Part shown: positions 1 through 3,838 of the stretch, piece by piece | Position numbering within the stretch: the stretch's first letter is position 1 | Layout: the number at the start of each line of letters is the position of its first letter | Assembly: GCF_962719845.1 (NCBI RefSeq) | Contig: NZ_CAUIYF010000029.1 | Location: forward strand, 1 to 5,879 | DNA: 5,879 nt | Origin: Neisseria uirgultaei | GTDB taxonomy: Bacteria > Pseudomonadota > Gammaproteobacteria > Burkholderiales > Neisseriaceae | Reading direction: 5' to 3' | Notes under the pieces: generated by a model | Seen by the model: the letters and a program-made list of their open reading frames with translations, nothing else | The model's database searches: none | Told to the model about the DNA's origin: nothing | Program-made: the position numbers and the translations under genes

Positions 1-2249
1 TAAACCCCGAACGCGTCTCCATGCCCGACTTCGACGTGGATTTTTGCCAAAGCAACCGCGGCCGCGTGATTGAGTATGTGCGCGACAAATACGGCGCAGA
101 GGCGGTGAGCCAGATTGTAACCTTCGGCACGATGTCGTCCAAAGCGGTGATACGCGACGTAGGGCGCGTGTTGGAGTTGCCGTTTACCCTGTGCGACAAA
201 CTGTCCAAGCTGATTCCGCTGGAAGCCAACAAACCTTTGGGTTTGGACGACGCAATGAAGGCGGAGCCTCAGATTCAGGAATTGATTGAAGCGGAAGAAG
301 CGGACGAACTGATTACGCTGGCGAAAAAGCTGGAAGACCTGACGCGCGGTCTGGGTATGCACGCGGGCGGCGTGTTGATTGCGCCGGGCAAGATTTCCGA
401 TTACAGCCCCGTGTATCAGGCAGACGAATCCGCCTCGCCCGTATCCATGTACGACAAGGGCGACGTGGAAGACGTGGGTTTGGTGAAGTTCGACTTTTTG
501 GGCCTGCGCAACCTGACCATTATCGAAATGGCGCAGAACAACATCAAAAACACCACCGGCGATATTGTCGATGTCGGCAAAATCCCGCTCGACGACCAAG
601 CCGCCTACAAAATCTTCCGCGACGCGAACACCACCGCCGTATTCCAGTTCGAATCGACCGGCATGAAAAAAATGCTGAAAACGGCGCACACCACCAAGTT
701 TGAAGAACTCATCGCCTTCGTATCGCTCTACCGCCCCGGCCCGATGGACAACATCCCCGACTTCGTCGCGCGTATGAAGGGTCAGGAATTTCAATACATC
801 CACCCGCTGCTCGAAGGCATCCTCGCGCCGACTTATGGAATTATGGTGTATCAGGAACAAGTGATGCAGGCGGCGCAGATTATCGGCGGCTACTCGCTCG
901 GCGGCGCGGACTTGCTGCGCCGCGCCATGGGTAAGAAAAAGCCCGAAGAAATGGTGAAACACCGCGAAATCTTCGCTGAAGGCGCGGCAAAACAAGGCAT
1001 TTCGCGCGAAAAATCCGACGAAATCTTCAACTACATGGAAAAATTCGCCGGCTACGGTTTCAACAAATCCCACGCCGCCGCCTACGCCCTGATTTCCTAC
1101 CAGACCGCATGGCTCAAAGCCCATTACCCCGCCGAATTTATGGCAGCGACCATGTCGTCTGAATTGGACAACACCGACCAGCTCAAGCATTTCTACGACG
1201 ACTGCCGCGCCAACGGCATCGAGTTCCTGCCGCCCGACATCAACGAATCCGACTACCGCTTCACGCCGTATCCGAACATGAAAATCCGCTACGCACTCGG
1301 CGCGATTAAAGGCACGGGCGAAGCCGCCGTCGAATCCATCATCGCCGCGCGTCAAAGCGGCGGCAAGTTTACCGGCCTGTTGGACTTCTGTGAGCGCGTC
1401 GGCAAAGAACACATGAACCGCCGCACCCTCGAAGCCCTGATACGCGGCGGCGCGTTCGACAGCATCGAACCCAACCGCGCCATGCTCTTGGCGAACATCG
1501 ACCTCGCCATGAACAACGCCGACCAAAAAGCCGCCAACGCCAATCAGGGCGGACTTTTCGACATGATGGAAGACGCCATCGAACCGGTGCAGCTCATCGA
1601 TGCGCCCATGTGGAGCGAATCGGAAAAACTCGCCGAAGAAAAAACCGTCATCGGCTTTTACCTGTCCGGCCACCCGTTCGGCCCGTATGCCCAAGAAGTC
1701 CGCCAAATCGCCCCGACCAAATTAGGCCGTCTGAAACCGCAAGACAGCGTCCGCCTCGCCGGATTCGTTACCGCCGTGCGCACCATGATGGGCAAGCGCG
1801 GCAAAATCGCCTTCGTCAGCCTCGAAGATTTGAGCGGGCAGATTGAAATCATGGTCAGCGGCCAGACGCTGGAAAACTGCGTCGACTACCTCAAATCCGA
1901 CCAAGTGCTGATTATCGAATCCAAAGTCAGCCGCGACGACTACGGCGGCGGCGACGGACTGCGCATCATGGCAAACCAAGTCATGACCCTGCAAATGGCG
2001 CGCGAACGTTACGCCCGCAGCCTCAGCCTAGCCCTCGCCCCGCATCACGACATCGGCGGACTGGTACGGCTGCTCGCCGCCCACCAACTGCCCGACACGC
2101 CGCGCATCCCACTGCAACTGTCGTATGCCAACGAAAAAGCGTCGGGCAGGCTTCAAGTGCCGCCGAAATGGACGGTTACGCCGAGTTCCGCATTGTTCGG
2201 CGAACTGGAAACATTGCTCGGCAGCAGGGCAGTCCGCGTGAATTGGTAA
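1..2249 (+). CDS. dnaE: DNA polymerase III alpha subunit, 5'-truncated by the window edge
   Basis: This is the catalytic subunit of the replicative DNA polymerase III holoenzyme, acting at the cytoplasmic replication fork. The frame is open from the first base: codons from position 3 read NPERVS, then MPDFDVDF. The ATG at 21 is therefore an internal methionine, not the start. By comparison with the roughly 1160-residue E. coli protein, about 395 residues (PHP domain and part of the palm) lie upstream. Numbering from the Met at 21, the catalytic aspartates are D5 and D7 of PDFDVDF and D158 of VKFDFLGL, corresponding to E. coli D401, D403 and D555. RPGPMDNIPDF (about residue 238) and GYGFNKSHAAAYALISYQTAWLK (split here as GYGFNKSHAAAY and following residues, about 345-370) mark the fingers and helix-hairpin-helix part. 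An OB-fold follows at about 575-640, then a short C-terminal tau-binding region. It ends at TAA 2247-2249. No frameshift or lost key residue is visible; identification is secure. Confidence 0.98.
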   Translation, partial: NPERVSMPDFDVDFCQSNRGRVIEYVRDKYGAEAVSQIVTFGTMSSKAVIRDVGRVLELPFTLCDKLSKLIPLEANKPLGLDDAMKAEPQIQELIEAEEADELITLAKKLEDLTRGLGMHAGGVLIAPGKISDYSPVYQADESASPVSMYDKGDVEDVGLVKFDFLGLRNLTIIEMAQNNIKNTTGDIVDVGKIPLDDQAAYKIFRDANTTAVFQFESTGMKKMLKTAHTTKFEELIAFVSLYRPGPMDNIPDFVARMKGQEFQYIHPLLEGILAPTYGIMVYQEQVMQAAQIIGGYSLGGADLLRRAMGKKKPEEMVKHREIFAEGAAKQGISREKSDEIFNYMEKFAGYGFNKSHAAAYALISYQTAWLKAHYPAEFMAATMSSELDNTDQLKHFYDDCRANGIEFLPPDINESDYRFTPYPNMKIRYALGAIKGTGEAAVESIIAARQSGGKFTGLLDFCERVGKEHMNRRTLEALIRGGAFDSIEPNRAMLLANIDLAMNNADQKAANANQGGLFDMMEDAIEPVQLIDAPMWSESEKLAEEKTVIGFYLSGHPFGPYAQEVRQIAPTKLGRLKPQDSVRLAGFVTAVRTMMGKRGKIAFVSLEDLSGQIEIMVSGQTLENCVDYLKSDQVLIIESKVSRDDYGGGDGLRIMANQVMTLQMARERYARSLSLALAPHHDIGGLVRLLAAHQLPDTPRIPLQLSYANEKASGRLQVPPKWTVTPSSALFGELETLLGSRAVRVNW
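1152..1163 (+). repeat. DUS-like 12-mer with one mismatch inside dnaE
   Basis: The 12-mer ATGTCGTCTGAA differs from the canonical ATGCCGTCTGAA at one base (C to T at its fourth position). It encodes MSSE within DnaE. Its 10-base core equals the core of the DUS dialect I recall for N. mucosa (GTCGTCTGAA). It may be a degenerate DUS or a chance match in coding sequence; activity in uptake would be expected to be reduced. Confidence 0.35.
1724..1735 (+). repeat. DNA uptake sequence, AG-type, inside dnaE
   Basis: AGGCCGTCTGAA contains the exact 10-base DUS core (1726-1735) with an AG instead of AT prefix. This form is a known variant among Neisseria species. It lies in the dnaE coding region just before the OB-fold and encodes part of GRLKP. 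DUS are bound by the type IV pilin ComP during transformation. Confidence 0.85.
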
Positions 2250-2261
2250 CCCGAAATACAA

Positions 2262-2273
2262 ATGCCGTCTGAA
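2262..2273 (+). repeat. DNA uptake sequence (12-mer)
   Basis: Exact ATGCCGTCTGAA, beginning 13 bases after the dnaE stop codon. It stands alone, with no inverted partner nearby, so it does not itself form the DUS-pair hairpin common at neisserial gene ends. The dnaE terminator is therefore more likely the hairpin at 2555-2590. Confidence 0.97.
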
Positions 2274-2315
2274 ACCCAAAAACCGGTTTCATTCGTACTT
2301 TATGCGAATGATTGA

Positions 2316-2546
2316 ATAAAAGTAACTGCCGAGAAAAACGTATTTTTTGGTTATTTCGCCAGCCTGAATAGAGCAACCGGGGCGATTGATATCCGTGTAC
2401 ATGACACAGGCAGCACCAAAGGGAAAAACGGCATTTTCCAAAGTATCGGTGTCAAAACCGCCCTTTCATTCCAAAAATACCGAACCGGCGAACCGGGCAA
2501 AGAAATCAGACCGTGCCGTCTGAAAAAACACCCACCCGTCCGTTAA
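2316..2546 (+). pseudogene. Start-less open frame, possible 3' remnant of an unknown gene
   Basis: An open frame of 76 codons runs from just after a TGA (2313-2315) to TAA 2544-2546. It has no ATG, GTG or TTG start and no Shine-Dalgarno sequence. The translation looks protein-like rather than random, with segments such as FFGYFASLN, GAIDIRVHDTG and GIFQSIGVKTALSFQKY that could be amphipathic strands. It ends only 9 bases before a strong terminator in the same direction, as a genuine gene end would. I do not recognise the family. I infer either the tail of a decayed gene whose 5' part has been lost, or a chance open frame in a dnaE 3' UTR. A DUS-like 12-mer overlaps its end. Confidence 0.27.
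2513..2524 (+). repeat. DNA uptake sequence (10-mer core, GT prefix)
   Basis: GTGCCGTCTGAA holds the exact 10-base DUS core at 2515-2524 and matches the 12-mer at 11 of 12 positions. It lies 30 bases upstream of the terminator stem. Confidence 0.9.
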
Positions 2547-2554
2547 ATCAAACC

Positions 2555-2590
2555 ATCCCTGCTTCAGACAGCCTGAAACAGGGATTTTTT
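2555..2590 (+). terminator. Rho-independent terminator
   Basis: The arms ATCCCTGCTTCAG (2555-2567) and CTGAAACAGGGAT (2573-2585) pair over 13 bases with a single C-A mismatch around a 5-base loop (ACAGC). The run of six T that starts at 2585 follows immediately. On the plus strand this is a textbook intrinsic terminator. It would end transcription from dnaE, or from the gene whose remnant may lie at 2316-2546. In the opposite direction the T-run is poor (GGTTTG), so it looks one-directional. Confidence 0.88.
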
Positions 2591-2638
2591 ATATCAAAAT
2601 AAAATGAGAACAGGAGCAATAACCCTTAGGTAGCCCTT

Positions 2639-2668
2639 GTTATAGTGGATTAACAAAAATCAGGACAA
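2639..2668 (-). promoter_or_regulatory. Candidate sigma-70 promoter reading out of the CREE left end
   Basis: On the minus strand, TTGTCC (2668-2663) lies 18 bases before TATAAC (2644-2639). The -35 box is inside the element's terminal repeat and the -10 box spans the junction with flanking DNA, so insertion would have completed it. Outward promoters formed this way by Correia termini are known in Neisseria. Transcription would run leftward, antisense to the terminator region and the dnaE 3' end, with no gene on that strand within reach. The right end lacks a comparable -35 box. Confidence 0.4.
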
Positions 2669-2795
2669 GGCGACGAAGCCGCAGACAGTACAAATAGTAC
2701 GGAACCGATTCACTTGGTGCTTCAGCACCTTAGAGAATCGTTCTCTTTGAGCTAAGGAGAGGCAACGCCGTACTGGTTTTTGTTAATCCACTATA
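2641..2795. mobile_element. Correia repeat enclosed element (CREE/NEMIS), full length
   Basis: A 155-bp non-coding miniature element. Its ends are perfect inverted repeats of 19 bases, TATAGTGGATTAACAAAAA at 2641-2659 and the complement at 2777-2795, continuing imperfectly to about 26 bases (CAG and AC shared after single mismatches). The length fits the full-size class of about 154-156 bp, not the class with a roughly 50-bp internal deletion. Inside are two small hairpins, GGTGC-TTCA-GCACC (2716-2729) and AGAGAA-TCG-TTCTCT (2732-2746), typical of the family. The ends begin and finish with TATA, consistent with TA target insertion. In RNA the terminal repeats can pair and be cut by RNase III; since the esterase transcript reads toward this element with no other terminator visible, the element may define that transcript's 3' end. 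It carries no transposase and would be moved in trans. Confidence 0.96.
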
Positions 2796-2836
2796 TTTTC
2801 CGATGCAAAACAAAGCAGTCATATATTGAATTCCCC

Positions 2837-3652
2837 CTACCGTTGCCACGCTTCCCTCAAATATTCGACGCAGTCGGTCAGTGTATAAAACGGTACATTA
2901 CCGTGGTTGGCATTCGGATATTCCCGGAAAAATACGGCGGCCCCGCGCCTGTCCAACTCTGCCGCCATTTGTTCGGCCTGCCCTGCCATATCGCGTCCTT
3001 CCCTGCGTTTGCAACCGCTGCCCCGCTCGAGCGCGCCGATGTTGAGGCAGACATCGATGCCGTTTAGCCGGTTTTCAGACGGCATAAAGTCGAGTATCCG
3101 CCTGTTGTGCCACCAAATCGAGGGGGATACGAGCCAATGCCGTCTGAAACGGCGGTGGGAAAGCAGGGAATACAGTCCGAACAGTGCGCCGAACGAATGC
3201 CCGAATACGGCGGTTTCATTTTTGTCCAGCTGGTATGTGCTTTCTAAAAAGGTGGTCAGCTCGCTGTCGATAAAGTCGGCGAAGCGGTCTGCCTGTCCGA
3301 ACTGCCGCCGTTCGTCTGCTGTGGCGTTGTCTCCAAGCGGCGGCGTGTAGTCAGCGGCACGTTGCGTCAGGTCGCGCACACTGCCTGTCGTATAGCCGAT
3401 ACCGACAATCAGGCAGGGGGCGTTGCTTCGGGTAACGGGGTTGGGCATCAGCGACTGCATGATGTTGAAAAGTGCGGGGAAAAAGGCTTCGCCGTCGAGG
3501 ACAAAGAGGACGGGATAGCCTTCAGACGGCATTTCGCCGAGTGTTGCCGTCTGAATCCGATAGATTCGCCCCGTGCAGGTGGATTTGATTTCGGTTTCAA
3601 AGGCTTGGGGCAGTATGGCAGGTTGGAATGTGTCGGTCGGTATGGGTTTCAT
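2837..3652 (-). CDS. Putative siderophore esterase, alpha/beta hydrolase (esterase D / IroE-Fes type)
   Basis: The 271-residue product is an alpha/beta hydrolase that likely cleaves ester bonds of an imported siderophore to free iron. Visible signs: YPVLFVLDGEAFF (strand before the oxyanion region), the family-like RAADYTPP, the nucleophile elbow GHSFGALFG with Ser153, SPSIWWHN, and a late catalytic His250 in NANHGNVPF. This order resembles IroE, Fes and COG2819 esterases. An acidic triad member is not obvious, as in the Ser-His dyad proposed for IroE. I chose ATG 3652-3650 because it follows a terminator-like hairpin and begins where homology-like sequence starts; the frame stays open to ATG 3769, which would add 39 basic, low-complexity residues encoded by that hairpin. 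Neither start has a good Shine-Dalgarno. No signal peptide or lipobox is seen, suggesting a cytoplasmic enzyme. Stop is TAG 2839-2837. It lies 186 bases downstream of the TonB receptor on the same strand. Four DUS lie inside it. Substrate is inference. Confidence 0.88.
   Translation of the reverse strand: MKPIPTDTFQPAILPQAFETEIKSTCTGRIYRIQTATLGEMPSEGYPVLFVLDGEAFFPALFNIMQSLMPNPVTRSNAPCLIVGIGYTTGSVRDLTQRAADYTPPLGDNATADERRQFGQADRFADFIDSELTTFLESTYQLDKNETAVFGHSFGALFGLYSLLSHRRFRRHWLVSPSIWWHNRRILDFMPSENRLNGIDVCLNIGALERGSGCKRREGRDMAGQAEQMAAELDRRGAAVFFREYPNANHGNVPFYTLTDCVEYLREAWQR
3074..3085 (-). repeat. DNA uptake sequence (12-mer) inside the esterase gene
   Basis: Exact ATGCCGTCTGAA on the minus strand, encoding MPSE in the segment DFMPSENRL. 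It is inverted relative to the copy at 3137-3148; together they form a 13-base perfect inverted repeat with a loop of about 51 bases. Confidence 0.96.
3137..3148 (+). repeat. DNA uptake sequence (12-mer) inside the esterase gene
   Basis: Exact ATGCCGTCTGAA on the plus strand. In the esterase reading frame its complement encodes FRRH in RRFRRHWLV, directly before the SPSIWW motif. It is the partner of the inverted copy at 3074-3085. Confidence 0.96.
3521..3532 (-). repeat. DNA uptake sequence (12-mer) inside the esterase gene
   Basis: Exact ATGCCGTCTGAA on the minus strand, encoding MPSE in GEMPSEGYP near the esterase N-terminus. It is the left half of a close inverted pair with 3544-3555. 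Confidence 0.96.
3544..3555 (+). repeat. DNA uptake sequence (10-mer core, TT prefix) inside the esterase gene
   Basis: TTGCCGTCTGAA holds the exact 10-base core at 3546-3555 and matches the 12-mer at 11 of 12. In the esterase frame its complement encodes IQTA. It is the right half of the close inverted pair with 3521-3532. Confidence 0.92.
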
Positions 3653-3689
3653 GATGTTCGGCTTGTGGGTCAGACTGGCGGCAAGCGGT

Positions 3690-3728
3690 AAAACCGAACC
3701 GGCAAAGCGGTCTGCCTGCCGGTTCGGT
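3690..3728 (-). terminator. GC-rich hairpin between receptor and esterase, candidate terminator or attenuator
   Basis: The arms ACCGAACCGGCA (3693-3704) and TGCCGGTTCGGT (3717-3728) pair perfectly over 12 bases with a 12-base loop. On the minus strand the stem runs into a tract of four T, ending at 3690, then ACCGC. The T-run is short, so termination may be partial, which would let some receptor transcript continue into the esterase whose ATG lies 38 bases further on. It begins about 110 bases after the receptor stop. If the esterase began at the ATG at 3769 this hairpin would be coding, which is one reason to prefer the start at 3652. Confidence 0.55.
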
Positions 3729-3818
3729 CTGTTTTCCTTCGCAATGCCATACTCCAGTTGTGAGAGCATAGGGTATGCCGCGCAGCTTGTTGTGGTTTGA
3801 TGATGCTGCGGCTGCCGT

Positions 3819-3830
3819 TTCAGACGGCAT
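3819..3830 (-). repeat. DNA uptake sequence (12-mer) after the receptor stop codon
   Basis: Exact ATGCCGTCTGAA on the minus strand, 8 bases past the receptor TAA. It also forms a small hairpin on its own, TGCCGT-CTGAA-ACGGCA (3829-3813), with no T-run after it, so it is probably not an efficient terminator. Confidence 0.96.
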
Positions 3831-3838
3831 ATTGGTCT

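Larger units (their letters stand above)
2250..2836. other. Convergent intergenic region between dnaE and the esterase gene
   Basis: These 587 bases have no intact gene. In order they hold a DUS just after the dnaE stop, an AT-richer stretch with a start-less open frame (2316-2546) overlapping a second DUS, a strong terminator (2555-2590), about 50 bases with no recognisable signal, a complete Correia element (2641-2795), and about 40 bases of AT-rich sequence leading to the stop of the minus-strand esterase. Both flanking genes point into this region, which makes it a tolerated site for element insertion. Confidence 0.85.
3521..3555. repeat. Inverted DUS pair forming a hairpin inside coding sequence
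   Basis: Two head-to-head DUS cores pair over 11 bases (3521-3531 with 3545-3555) around a 13-base loop. Such pairs usually lie between genes and act as intrinsic terminators in Neisseria. Here the hairpin lies within the esterase coding region, about 97-131 bases after the chosen ATG, encoding IQTATLGEMPSE. No T-run follows on the minus strand, so I do not call it a terminator; it could still slow RNA polymerase or affect mRNA stability. Confidence 0.8.

Noticed and set aside
21..23. ATG at 21 as the start of dnaE
   Set aside because: The frame continues upstream as NPERVS, matching the DnaE sequence before the PDFDVDF motif, so this Met is internal and the gene begins before the window.
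2401..2523. A 40-codon ATG frame (MTQAAPKGK...) in the dnaE downstream region
   Set aside because: It has no Shine-Dalgarno, a composition rich in Lys, Pro and Ser with no structure, and it overlaps the longer, more protein-like frame and a DUS.
2641..2795. CRISPR array or tRNA/rRNA gene in the non-coding region
   Set aside because: The repeat structure is a single pair of terminal inverted repeats, not spaced direct repeats, and no cloverleaf or rRNA-like sequence is visible.
2780..2808. Outward promoter at the right end of the Correia element on the plus strand
   Set aside because: TATATT is present at the junction (2792-2797), but no acceptable -35 box lies 16-18 bases upstream, and transcription would run antisense into the esterase end.
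2907..3691. Plus-strand open frames opposite the esterase (starting at 2907 and 3362)
   Set aside because: They are antisense to a gene with intact hydrolase motifs and have no recognisable domains or ribosome binding sites.
3597..3830. A 77-codon minus-strand frame between receptor and esterase
   Set aside because: It starts with the ATG of a DUS, crosses the hairpin and runs out of frame into the esterase gene; no sign of a real protein.
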